Shown here one piece after another: positions 12,140 through 22,395 of a stretch of DNA of 64,000 bases (positions are counted from its first letter, which is position 1; each line of letters opens with the position of its first letter). The stretch is from contig NADL03000496.1 of assembly GCA_002205965.3 (NCBI GenBank), positions 434,001 through 498,000 of the forward strand, written 5' to 3'. Both the position numbers and the translations under genes were made by a program. The notes under the pieces are model-generated. The model saw only the letters and a program-made list of their open reading frames with translations, searched no databases and was not told where the DNA came from. The stretch is from Kappaphycus alvarezii (taxonomy: Eukaryota > Rhodophyta > Florideophyceae > Gigartinales > Solieriaceae).

Positions 12140-13093
12140 TTGCGGCCCGACTCCTTCTCGTTGCTACCTGTCCCGTCTCTGTGCTACATACCAAGGTTTT
12201 TTTCACAGCCCGCGAATTGTTTCAACAGTAAGTCCAAAACATCTCGCACTTCTACTTCCTGTATTTACCAACTCTATTTACTCAAACCTGGCCTAGCCTC
12301 GCGCTTACTTTCTTCATTGGTCATCTGTAGTTCCGTCTTTCGTCGCGACATTGACATCGCCCTAGACGATCCCGTCGTCCGCAAGCTCTGCTTCGACTCG
12401 CAGGAATACCCTTGCCCCAAGCGTCGCTTAATTGACGACTCAGCCGTCGAGTCGGACGGCGAGGGTGATGAAGTCCCTTCTACAGCTAGCACTCCGGACG
12501 TAGCTTTATACCTCCTCATCCTCCTCCGAAGAACTCTCTCTAGCGTATTCTTGCTATTGGAAAGAAGAAATTTGTACCTAGAAAGCCGTCGAGAAGCCTA
12601 CCGAACTTCGCTCGAAGCCCCTTCCTGTGTCTCGCAGCCGCATCACGAAGCCGAAGGGACAAAAGCAGCAGATCACCGAACCGACAACACCGTTCAAGTT
12701 GTTTCCTTGATCTAACAGAGTCCAGTTCCGGTTGCCTCTACTCATTCCCCTTTATCCCCCGTTGCTCCTTCTCCTGCATCTGTTCCTATATCTCTAAGGG
12801 TTAGAACTTTTCTCTCTGTTGAACCACTCTCTCTGGCTCCTCTGCCCCCTATCTCTGTCTCTCAGCCTCCAGTTTCTGTCCCTGTACCTATCTCCAAGCC
12901 AGAGCCTTCCTTCCTTAATTGCGATCTCTGTCAGCTCAAATTATCTGGCCCAAAGCAACTCAAGCAACACAGACGTGGAAAGAAGTGCCGAAACCGTGTG
13001 GGAAGAAGAGCAGACATTACTCCTCGCCCTTGCTGTAATCGACTATACCAGACGCACGATTGCGACAAGCACGTCAGTCAAAGAAATAAGTAA
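12140..13093 (+). pseudogene. ORF with C-terminal Cys/His finger, one in-frame stop and probable frameshifts
   Basis: The frame is open from 12140 to a TAA at 12713 and then again to a TAA at 13091. The first part includes an acidic stretch (ALDDPVVRKLCF, then AVESDGEGDEVPS). The middle looks out of frame and reads better in another frame (KKFVPRKPSRSLPNF). A Pro/Val/Ser-rich linker at about 12720-12905 leads to CDLCQLKLSGPKQLKQHR with following GKKC, a U1-type or C2H2-like finger, and then a second group CCNRLYQTHDCDKHVSQ. The family is not recognised. Such fingers occur in retroelement ORF1 proteins and in host proteins. It ends 71 bp before the copia gag at 13164, so it could be a host locus hit by that element, or part of the element. 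Confidence 0.4.
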
Positions 13094-13271
13094 ACCTGAT
13101 CTCTAATCGCTGTGAATCTTCTTTCGCGAGCCACAGTTCTCTTCCACTCTGCTATATTGATTCATGGATTCCTCTGGACTTTGTATTGATAGCTTCGAGA
13201 AACTCAACGATGATAACTTCCACATTTGGAAGTCGCGAATTCAGCTCCTACTCTCTCTGAGAGAAGTTCAG

Positions 13272-13945
13272 TGTGGGAAACTGGTCTCCTTTTCGCGCGA
13301 GAATACTGTACTTGCTACAGTAGGGACAGGCTGTCCTTTCCAGTGCCGCGTGTAGTTGCCACGTTTAAGGCCCACATGTAAGGCCACTGGCAATTACTCT
13401 ACTCCCTTAAGTATCCCTTTATTTTAGTAATTACTGTAGGACTAATTAGCTAGCAGTGCCACAGTAGGTGGCTATTCCACTACTTAGGCTCGCCGGCCTT
13501 CGGGTCGTCCAACAGTAAACACAAGAACAATCCCCTCGAACCTGACCTTCCAACTCGCTCGATAGCTAGGTATCTCGAGTCGATAACCGAACTAGTATTC
13601 CTAGTTAAGAGCGCACGGCAAGCCGAGCGTAGCACTTTGCCCCTTAGCCAGTTCCTACTGGCGTGTCCGTAGTATACATTGCTACCCATTTTCTTGGGCA
13701 GTCTCGGAGAAGGATTGCCTACCCTTTTACGCTCGCGAAACACCTTCCTTCCACCCGATTCCTGCTCCCGTGCGACCTAACCACCGTGAACTACTTCCGG
13801 GCAACCCTAGGGCGTTGGCTATCCTTTACGAACGCGACCTACGGTCTGCGCTACCCCGCTAGCTACAAGTAGCTGTCTAGCATCTTCCAGACTGGTATCC
13901 CGAAGAAGCTTTGCTTCTAAAACCCCCACCTGGTGAGTGGACTGG
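13272..13945. mobile_element. Insertion of about 670 bp inside the copia gag
   Basis: Gag similarity stops after SLREVQ at about 13271 and resumes at about 13945. The intervening DNA has no gag similarity and no long open frame. A GTG-containing short repeat flanks it (CAGTG left, GAGTG right), but exact ends and terminal repeats could not be fixed. It could be a solo LTR or non-autonomous element. A host intron is unlikely because a 5' splice site is not at the left edge. Confidence 0.45.
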
Positions 13946-15101
13946 AGGGTCCATTCTACTACATTGAGGACCATCTCACTGAAGAACCTCCAGAACCTTC
14001 CTCACCAAAGTACGCTTCCTGGGAGAGGGCAGATTGCAAGGCTAGAGCTACAATCGCGATGACTCTCTCAGATAATCATCTCGAACAAGTCCAAAATGCC
14101 ACTACCGCCAAGGTCATGTGGTCGCTCATCTATGGTATCTTTGAGAAACATACCCTTCTCAACAAACTCGCTGCAAGGCGTCGATTCTATACCGCCAAGA
14201 TGAACTCCAATGAGAAAATACTTTCGTTGGCTGCCCGAATCCGCCAGCTTGCCGCCACTCTCAAGTCGACTTCAGTACACATCGAGGAAAGCGAAATGGC
14301 CATGGCCCTACTAAACGGTCTACCCGATCGCTTCGATAGTCTAATCTCGGAAATCGACGCTGCTCACGTTGATGAAAAATTCTCCTTCTAATTTGTTCAA
14401 AGCAGATGCCTTCGGGAAGAACAGCCCCATGCCCAGCGAGACCAGGACACCCTGAGGGCTTCAGAGTCCGCAGCTCTCCTTGGAAAAAAGCGTCCGAAAT
14501 TCAAGAGAGACTCTTCCTCTGATATATGTATTCACTGTGGAAAGCACCGCGATAGTAGTCGATGGTTCAAAAAGTACGCACACCTCGCTCCAGTTGGACA
14601 CACAGCGCGGGCTCACTTGGACAAGGGGCGTAATGATGGGAAAGGTCTATTGGCGTCAGAAGCTCTCCTTGAAAAAGAAGAAGATAGAGACCTTGTCTGC
14701 TTAGTAAGCAGACAAGTATCATCGATGCGAAGACAAGACTCAGAACACCGAAAAGGATTTTATGAACTGTAATTTCACCACCGATCATGCCGAAGATGAA
14801 AAGAACCAACCAGTGCATCTCAAAATCTCTAGTAAGAACAGTATTGCGTTAAAAACAACTTGGACTCCCATATACCTCGCCAATGACTGGGTAATCAACT
14901 CGGGTTGTATTTCGCATGTAACTCATCATAGAACCGCCTCCGTCACGTATCATGCCTGATCATCCGGGTCAACCCTAGACCTTGGAGCAGATTCTACAAC
15001 GCCAATCAAAAGTCTCAGGTGATGCAATCATAACTATCCGATGTAACACAAATACTGTCCAATGCCTGCTAAAAGGGGTTCTTCACGTTCCTACCCTTCG
15101 A

Positions 15102-15143
15102 TATCAGCTGATTTCGGTATCAGCTGATTTCGGTATCAGCTAT
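15102..15143. repeat. 16-bp tandem repeat, about 2.5 copies
   Basis: TATCAGCTGATTTCGG is repeated in tandem, followed by a partial copy. It lies within the decayed copia pol and adds to its frame disruption. Confidence 0.7.
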
Positions 15144-17013
15144 GGCTAGTCGTGGCATCTACTGTTCATTTAACTGTGCCGGCGTCGTTCTCACTAAGCA
15201 TAAGAATAGCTCCACAATTGCTACTGGATCTCTTGAGAAAGGTCTATATATAAAATAGACACCTGTTCAAGATCAGAAAACTTCGTTGCCCGGGAATTTC
15301 CCTCACTTACTTCTCCTCAAACTTGGCATGAGAGACTGGCTAACATCGACACCGCTGAGATCAAGTCTGTGGCTAATCTAGGAGCTGTAACAGGTGTCAA
15401 GTTCTACAATTCAGAGACTCAAGACGCTTGCGTTGGATGCATCCTCGGCAAATCTCATCGTGCACCAGTCCCGAAGTTGAGGGAAGGACGCTCTACAAAT
15501 CTCCTGAAGCTGGTTCACTCAGACGTTCTGGGGCCTTTTGAAAGTCCGTCACTCGGTGGGGCGCGGTATTTCGTGTCTTTTATCGACGACTACTCCGAAT
15601 GGACAGTAGTTTATCCTATTACTGAGAAGTCAAAAGTTCTTGAGTGTTTTAAGAAATACAATGCTTTTGCGGAAAAACACACTAGCGAGCCTCTTGAAGC
15701 CCTTCAAGTCCACGAGTTTCTCGATACTGAAGTTACTGCCGAGAACGATGAGATTCTACTAAAGGCTTTGCAGTCAGACAATGGTGAAGAATACCTTTCT
15801 GCAGCACTCAAGAATTTTATGGAGGAACAAGGCATTCAAAATCAGCTCACTGTTGCAAGAACTCCACAGCAAAATGGAACAGCGGGGCGAATGAACCGTA
15901 CTCTGTTCAATCTCGTCCGATCTATGCTGCATTAAAAGTCACTTCAGAAGCACTGTTGGGCTGAAGCACTTTCTAAGGCCGTATATGTACTTAATCGAGT
16001 TACTTCCAGTTCCTTACCTAAAAAACTACGCCTCATCATCTATGGAATGGAATCTCTCCAAACACCTCAAACAGGCTCCGCGCTAATTGTATGCCAAAAT
16101 TCATGAGTTGCTAACAAAGGAGCTTCAATTACTTAGCAACCCACATGAACCTTGTCTTTACGTCTCTAGGAATGGCTCTTCGGTCTCCATTATTATTTTG
16201 TACGTGGACGACCTCTTGATTGCAGGAAACGATCGAGGCGATCTGGAAAGCGTCAAACCGAGTATAAAAAAACAAGGTTCAAGATGAAACATCGCGGCCC
16301 AGTCAAAAAATTCCAGGAGATCCAAGTTGTCCGTCACCGTCAAGAAAGAGAATTGCACCTCTCCAAATCATCATACACCGAGAAGATATTTGAGATATTC
16401 AACATGTAGGACTCAAAGCCTGTTGATACTCCTATAGTTCTCACAGATAAGGACAATAAAGACGCAGAAGACAGAGAACTTCCATTATCGACACCGTATC
16501 ATTCACCAATTGGAATTTTCATGTATCTTATAATATGTACTCGCTCTGATATTGGTTTTTCAGTTGAAAAGCTTTCACAGCACTGTAAAAGCCTCTCTTA
16601 AGCCACTGGAAAGCAGTGAAGAGAGTGTACCGCTACCTTAAAGGAACCATTGACCTTTTAATTAGCTACACACCTCATCCGCTCCAGCAATCGTCGGATT
16701 CAGCGACTGTGACTGAGCTGGCTGTCGATCTTATCGCAAATCCAGGGAAAATTTTTTTTATGATGTCTGGAAGGCCCATTTCGTGTGTTTTAAGAATCAA
16801 GGATTTGTAGCTCTGTGTTCCTGTGAAACAGAGTATATTTACCTATGCAATGCTTCTCCTCCTTTCCTCTATCAGTCTCTAATCTCGTCGAATATCAGCG
16901 TGTCTAATCTGTTCCGGATGTTTTGGATGGCTTGTTCGTTAGAGGCTGTACAGATACGCTTCAGCTAATTACAGAGATCCAAGGCGGTTTTGTGTTATCA
17001 TCGGTGATGATTC

Positions 17014-17256
17014 TTACCTGGGCCATGGAGATGCACCAAGGCCTCGGGTGATGACACTTTTTGCTTTGGCGGAGCATTTTAACCATTCGTTCCTCGCCAC
17101 TGCGGAGTTCTTCGCTGGTTCCCCGAGCATTTCGATCATAGAGTTTTCATCTGCTCTCAGGATGCCCCTGATCCGTCTCGTCCACATGGTGTAATCAGAA
17201 GATTTCTCGAAAAGTTCAATACGAAAGAGGCTTCGGGAGTCTCTGGAAGGATCCAT
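17014..17256 (-). pseudogene. Ty1/copia gag N-terminal fragment
   Basis: The minus frame starts at 17256 and reads FEKSSDYTMWTRRIRGILRA and later GEPAKNSAVARNEW, the layout of copia gag N-termini (F-G-NY-W--RM---L; compare the plus-strand gag at 13164). It runs out at about 17014, where it meets the end of the plus-strand copia element, so the rest is lost or was never present. The right flank should be leader and 5' LTR, but no LTR pair is visible. Confidence 0.6.
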
Positions 17257-17263
17257 TCTGATG

Positions 17264-17302
17264 CTGTTTGTTCGTTTTTGTTTGTTTGTTTGTTTGTTTT
17301 AT
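17264..17302. repeat. TTTG microsatellite
   Basis: A run of TTTG units in the leader to the right of the copia gag fragment. Confidence 0.8.
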
Positions 17303-18115
17303 TTCTTTCCTGTGTAGGGGTATCGGAACCCTGGCCCCCGGTTGGACTCTACGGGTGAGTCGCATTTTCTTGAGTTGAATAACTCCTCCCTGCACGAACT
17401 CAGGTGGAGCGCAGCTCATCAACAATAACGTGAGAGATCATTTAGAGTACGGACTTTCGGCCCCTGATTAGACACTCCAAGTGTGATGCGAATTTCAGCC
17501 ATCACTACCCACCTCCACGCAATGGAGAGACAGGCACAATTGATCTCTACGAGAGCGTCCCCCGAAAGATTACTAAGTCCGAGACTTTTCGTCTTTTGAT
17601 GTCGGTCTGACCTCTTACGATAAGTTGCTCAGTGCTTCCAAACTTGTATTCTGTACAGCACCATGTCAGATCACCGTTCGCTTTCCACCAGATCTTTCGA
17701 GCAACACCGTTATCCGCAAAGCAAGCTCGACTGGTGGGGGCAGCACATCAACGAGGTCCAATTACATCAACTTGCCTCCGTTTGCTTAGGGCTGTTTTTA
17801 GTCTGTCGACTTTGTTCCCTTTGCTCAGCACTCCAGCCCTCGAGCAGAACCGACGTATATTTCACGTGACCGCTTTGGCACTAGTTTTTATAGTCGTTCC
17901 GAACAGGGAAGTTTAAATTCCAGAAGACTCTTATTTAGAGTCTGTCGACTGAAGTTTATAGTCCGAGGACTTTTGTTTAAAGTCTGTCGACCGCAAAAGA
18001 AAATGCGGTAGACTTGTGTGGTGAGGGTAGTGAGAGGTGGGGGAAGGTAGAGGAAGGTGGTGGTTGCTGAGGGATGGAGGTCGGAAGGGAAGGGCTGACT
18101 CAGTGCGATGCTCCC
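17303..18115. other. No gene recognised
   Basis: Contains the leader or possible LTR of the minus-strand copia fragment. A GTCTGTCGACTGAAGTTTA / GTCTGTCGACCG pair lies near 17940-17990. A short open frame at 17663-17869 has no recognisable similarity. Confidence 0.3.
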
Positions 18116-18367
18116 ATGAAGGAATTTGAGAAGATGAAAAGTTTTGTTATCTCGAGCCCCGCAGATGGGGACCCGAGTGTCCTTTATACTGTAGCAATCC
18201 CAGGGAATTGTAGGATACTGTAGTCTAGTCTACAAGAGAGAAATGCATGCTGACTCTTGATGCTTGCTCGTAGGCCCAATATATTAACATGTTGATTAAG
18301 AGTATCCCAGGATGGTGATGTGACCCAGGACATGATTTGTCCTCTCGTTTCTTTTTATAATAATGAT
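18116..18367. repeat. Dispersed repeat, paired with 7078-7330
   Basis: Second copy of the roughly 250-bp repeat; same orientation as the 7078 copy. Divergence includes small indels. No coding potential. Confidence 0.6.
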
Positions 18368-18622
18368 TGGTTCTGGTATTAGTTTTAGAGGGGGAGTAGG
18401 ATTGCTGTATTAGCGGAAATGTTGAAAAAGTAGGCAAAATCGCAGGTAGCGCGCCAAATGAGGCAGGTTACAGTGTACAGTAAATGTAGGAAAAAAATAC
18501 CCAAAATCGCCCATTCTGTATTATGCCACGCAACTCCCGCCAACTTTGAGCCCTATTTAGTACGACCTGCGAAAAAACTGTAAAAAATCCACAAAATGAG
18601 AGCCAATGAAAAAATTCAGCAT

Positions 18623-18653
<31 letters not shown>

Positions 18654-18999
18654 AAATCTTAGTTCTCATTGGCTGCTGTATTTTCAAAATTAGCGAATTT
18701 TAATTTTTATTCGACCAATGCGCACCAAGTGCACGCGTGCACTGTGCTGCAATTGGCTCTTAAACCATTTTTTATACTTTACTCTCGTTGGCTGTAAGGC
18801 TACGGATTTGGGCCAATGGCCTGGTGCCAAACTGGAATAACACTGCGCCCATTGGCCGCGATCCTAAGGTATATCTAACTTTACTGTTCAGTGCAGTAGG
18901 CTACAGTACCTAATTTCTGAATGCAGCGCCATAGCGCCACTGACGCCCCCCCCAATAGACTCGTTGGCACCCGAAATGACAAAATAGGGTAGCCCAATG
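18368..18999. other. AT-rich intergenic DNA with a CAT/CAG microsatellite
   Basis: No gene. At 18618-18654 a CAT run passes into a CAG run. The rest contains several CCAATG/CATTGG elements (18710-18960), one of which precedes the LINE fragment. Confidence 0.4.
18618..18654. repeat. Compound (CAT)n(CAG)n microsatellite
   Basis: About seven CAT units followed by about five CAG units. Confidence 0.85.
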
Positions 19000-20576
19000 G
19001 AATGCCTACAGCTTCGCAACCTCCCCACAATCCATTCACTCTCCTCGTCACCACCAACCCAGATATTCTACTCGTCACGGAGACCCGTACCGACGCAGCG
19101 CCTCTACTGTGCCGAGTCTGGCCTCAGGCAACCGTCTCACAGATCCCCCCACGCCGCACCACCATAAACGCACCCCCTCCGCGGCGGCGTTGCAATCGCC
19201 GTAAGGCCTGGGCTCCGTGCTATCACCCACCATGTCTGCAACACCTATCATCCACCTACCAATTCAATCCCACAAATCCTCGCACTCAAACTGAACCCAT
19301 CCACCCATGTCTCTGGAGCCTACGTCAGCCCGAAATTCCCAGCACAATCGTTTGGGGCATTACTCAACGACTTCCTCCGCCATTCCCCACCGCACGCAAT
19401 CCTAGCACGAGACCTGAACGCACGATCTCCCCTCTGGGACACAATAGCCAACCCAAGGGGACGCTCACTTGTTAGAGCAGTCCAGGACACACGATTTAAG
19501 ATATTCGCGTCTACCCAACCCTCATTCCACTCACGAGGGGCAATAGGCTCAAGCAACCCAGATATCTTCGTTTCCTTTGACCACCTACACTGCGCCACCC
19601 ACACAGACAGCTGGACCAGCTGCTCAGATCACCAACCTGTAATAGCGCCGTCCACCCGCACCTTCCTGACCAACACTAGGACGACCCCCAGGAGGATAAC
19701 GGAATCAATGCTCACCACCCCTACGATCCAGCAGGAAGCAGCGGAAACCTACAAACGCTCCCTGCCACCACTTACAGACGCGCTCTCCAACTGCACTGCG
19801 ATAACCGCCCTGCCATGTACGATCGTGTCACACGAGCCATCACTGAACCATGGCAAGAGATCGCAAACCGCCGACCGCGCCGATTCAAACCGTTCTGGTC
19901 CCACTCATTGGGTGCGGTAGCAACCAAACGCAACAAGGCATATAAGAAAGCAAAACGTACTGGATTATTTGCGGATTACTCGAGTTCAAACGACTCCAGG
20001 CCCCCGTCCGACAAGAAGTCCGAAGAGAGAAATGATGGTTCCAAAAGCGAATTTTGCTCCGCCTCATAGACCTGCCCAACGAACAATTTACCAAGGCGGT
20101 AGCACCTGATCGACGGCAGACCGCCAGGAGGAAAGCGGACCAGCTACTCAACGGACGCCAGCTCTCCCACGGGACTTCACTGTCTACATGGGCACGGCCC
20201 ATAACCAGGAACAACCCCGATACAAATACAGAGCTTCACTCCCCCACCGGCGCTTGACCAACATATCCTCAACTACATTTGCACCGCGCCACGGGGTAAA
20301 GTAGTAGGCAATGATGGGATACACATTGAGATGATGAAGACAGAGGCCGTTCTCTTCGCCACTCTGCTGTACACATGGTGGACGACAATAGGCCGAACAC
20401 TCCACTACCCCCAGAACTGGCCCACGGGCACCCTGATCCCGGTCCACATACGCGGGGACCAACAACCAGCGAATTACCGCCCACTTTGCCTCTTATCGCA
20501 CTGCCGGAAAGCCATCGAAGGTCTCGCCTCTTTCCTAGCCGACCTCACAGACCTCCACCTAATGCAATTTGGCTTC
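19000..20576 (+). pseudogene. LINE (non-LTR retrotransposon) endonuclease and start of RT, split by gypsy copy A
   Basis: The endonuclease domain is recognisable in shifting frames: NPDILLVTETR (metal-binding glutamate) at about 19056, AILARDLNARSPLWDTI at about 19390, SSNPDIFVSFDHLH at about 19550, and SCSDHQPVIA (catalytic aspartate/histidine) at about 19620. The linker is at 19800-20050 (FWSHSLGAVATKRNKAYKKA). Reverse transcriptase fingers appear at 20430-20576 as GTLIPVHIRGDQQPANYRPL and end at QFGF, where gypsy copy A interrupts. The protein resumes at 28053 as SPLHALIATEAAIRQGDRWL. The catalytic FADD region is absent. Several frameshifts, including one relative to the segment beyond the insertion, mark it as an old copy. 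Confidence 0.8.
20572..20576. repeat. Target-site duplication GCTTC of gypsy copy A (left)
   Basis: GCTTC directly precedes the LTR start TGAT and is repeated at 28048-28052 directly after the terminal ATCA. It interrupts the LINE reading QFGF...SPLHAL. Confidence 0.92.
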
Positions 20577-21295
20577 TGATAGGGGTAAATCGTCGGGAGA
20601 AGAGATACTTAGAACCAACTACCCCAAGACGGAGGTGTTGCGAGCGACAAAAGTGCTACCGTGGTATAGTTGAACAAATAAAAAGGAGTGTATATGGGAG
20701 AGAGTTGAGAGGGCTACAAGCAAGTATAAAAGGGGCAGGGTCTACCACTGATGCTCTGCGACCAGCTTAGGAAAAAGTTTTCTAGGGTCTGAAGTTGACT
20801 CTCAACTTCCTACTACTCGGAGCTTGACCTGAAGTTGTCTGCCAACTTGCTTGACCTCTCAAGGAGGAAGCACTTTACTCAGCTTATATAGACTTTCGGC
20901 TAATCCTAAAGTCTCAATCAAACATACTAAATACCATAAAACGCATTCACGGGAATCGTGTGAACCAGAGAGACCATTAGAAGATATTTCCTCAAGGTAA
21001 ATATCTAGGTGCCATACCCATGCCAGCCACCCATCGGCCAGGGGTGGGAATTGATGTGGCCATTATATAGACCTTTCAGAGTCACTCGTAGTATCACCCA
21101 CAACCTAGAACTGTACTGACATCCACTATGACAGCGTGTCCTAAAATAAAAAATCAACCGATGAATTTGCCACACTCACCCAAATTAAAAATATCTTGCA
21201 AATTCAAAAACTGTAAAAATATCTTCCCAGTTCCAATACTGTATACAATTATGGTCCTCATCTAAATTTTTTCGTGTGCGAATTTGCGCACATCA
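20577..21295 (-). repeat. 3' LTR of gypsy copy A (719 bp)
   Basis: Starts TGATAGGGGTAAATCGTCGG and ends TTTGCGCACATCA. Same length as the left LTR of copy B. In element orientation it follows the stop codon of the extension ORF at 21329 after about 33 bp. Confidence 0.93.
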
Positions 21296-21328
21296 CGCCC
21301 TCCCGCTCAAGACGAACGTCCCGGCTCG

Positions 21329-22390
21329 TCACTGCTCTTGTTGTTCTTGTGGGAGTTCTATCCATTCATCAGGGAGAGTATAGGGTTCACTATAAGGATA
21401 TGGTAGTAGCTCATTTCCAATATGATGAGAGAGTGTGTACCGTGCGATGACCGGCTCATCTCCTTGGTCAAGAGTTTCGTAGATTCGGCGTATGGTTTCA
21501 TAGTGTTCTCTAATGAGCTCCTCCCGTTTCACTTCTCCAAACCTTCCAAATGTGAGGTAATAAACGTAGTATGCAAACTTTTCTGGCAACGGGTCCAGAA
21601 ACGGGTATCTGAAGGAGAAAAAAACTCGCAACATAAGGACTGAGTCCTCACGAGTAAGGTGCGCCCCGTGAATGGTCTGGAAGCACATGCAAATACTAAT
21701 TGCAAAAAAGGAAATTACTTCTGCTTCTCGTGGGTCCTCTGTCATTTCGCGAAGCCAACGTCTAATTGGTAGCCGTCCAATAATTAAGGATGCATAGTTT
21801 CCCCCTGGGAGACTAGGCGGTGTTTGAGGCGATCTTCTTGGCGATCTTCCTCGCTGCTCCCGACGCCTTGCCCTCTTCGATGATCCGCCCCGATCACTTG
21901 ATGGTCCAGCTCGTATCATCATCACGGCCTCGGGAGGATCCTGGTCTTCGGCTGAGGTTGTATTTCTGAGCGGAGCAACGTAAGGTTCCCATAGAGGATA
22001 TGGGACCAGTCGATATTCCATATCAGGGGGCAAGCTGTAACCTCTCAGTCGCACATCTTGGTTGTTCTTGAGAAATACGTAAACTGGACGGATAATGTTC
22101 AGATATGTTTGCGACAAGTCTCCGATAGCTACCATTCCATACCTTCCTATAGAGTAATGATATATGACTTCCACAAACTCTGGACCTGCTTCCGTGAACC
22201 TTCCGTTTTGGAATGAGAATAGAACTCTGATCAATAGTCGGAAATCTTCTTGAGGTAGCAATGGTCCGTTCAACGTACGAAAACATAGGCATATATTAAT
22301 GTAGAAATGGATGATTACGTGGAGTTCGTAGTAGTCACGCGTAATCGAGATGATCCATTCCCAGGCCCTTTTTCCTCCCATAGGAATCAT
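21329..22390 (-). CDS. Uncharacterised tandem-domain extension downstream of integrase, copy A
   Basis: A 353-residue open frame on the minus strand, beginning MIPMGGKRAWEWI. It consists of two homologous units whose landmarks are exactly 200 residues apart: ICLCFRTLNG (33-42) and ICMCFQTIHG (233-242); RVLFSF (55-60) and RVFFSF (255-260); IGRYGMV (81-87) and FGRFGEV (281-287); IRPVY (100-104) and IRRIY (300-304); PYPLWEPY (130-137) and PYPYSEPY (330-337). Between them is an acidic then basic linker with SSKRARRREQRGRSPRRSP (170-188), plausibly a nuclear signal. In copy B the same sequence is joined in frame to the integrase C-terminus, so the true product is probably the C-terminal part of Pol; in copy A nearby indels break this. 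The units look mostly helical and hydrophobic with no clear membrane span. The family is not recognised. Confidence 0.8.
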   Translation of the reverse strand: MIPMGGKRAWEWIISITRDYYELHVIIHFYINICLCFRTLNGPLLPQEDFRLLIRVLFSFQNGRFTEAGPEFVEVIYHYSIGRYGMVAIGDLSQTYLNIIRPVYVFLKNNQDVRLRGYSLPPDMEYRLVPYPLWEPYVAPLRNTTSAEDQDPPEAVMMIRAGPSSDRGGSSKRARRREQRGRSPRRSPQTPPSLPGGNYASLIIGRLPIRRWLREMTEDPREAEVISFFAISICMCFQTIHGAHLTREDSVLMLRVFFSFRYPFLDPLPEKFAYYVYYLTFGRFGEVKREELIREHYETIRRIYETLDQGDEPVIARYTLSHHIGNELLPYPYSEPYTLPDEWIELPQEQQEQ

Positions 22391-22395
22391 TCTAT

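Larger units (their letters stand above)
13164..16975 (+). pseudogene. Ty1/copia gag-pol, catalytically dead and partly deleted
   Basis: Gag starts at 13164 with FEKLNDDNFHIWKSRIQLLL, is interrupted by about 670 bp of foreign sequence, and resumes at about 13945 (YIEDHLTEEPPEPSSPKYA), ending in a degraded knuckle near 14530. The protease at about 14885 reads WVINSGCISHVTHH, with asparagine in place of the catalytic aspartate. GAG-pre-integrase/integrase at 15310-15935 has HSDVLGPF and LQSDNGEEYL but TPQQNGTAGRMNRTL, where glycine replaces the third catalytic residue (E of AER). The reverse transcriptase N-terminal half is missing. KELQLLSNPHEPCLYV and the active-site ILYVDDLLIAGND remain near 16130-16225. 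RNase H pieces follow: YRYLKGTIDLL, then ALCSCETEYIYL near 16810. LTRs were not identified. Confidence 0.85.

Noticed and set aside
18618..18654. Regular short repeats considered as a CRISPR-like array
   Set aside because: It is a plain CAT/CAG microsatellite without spacers, in a eukaryotic context.
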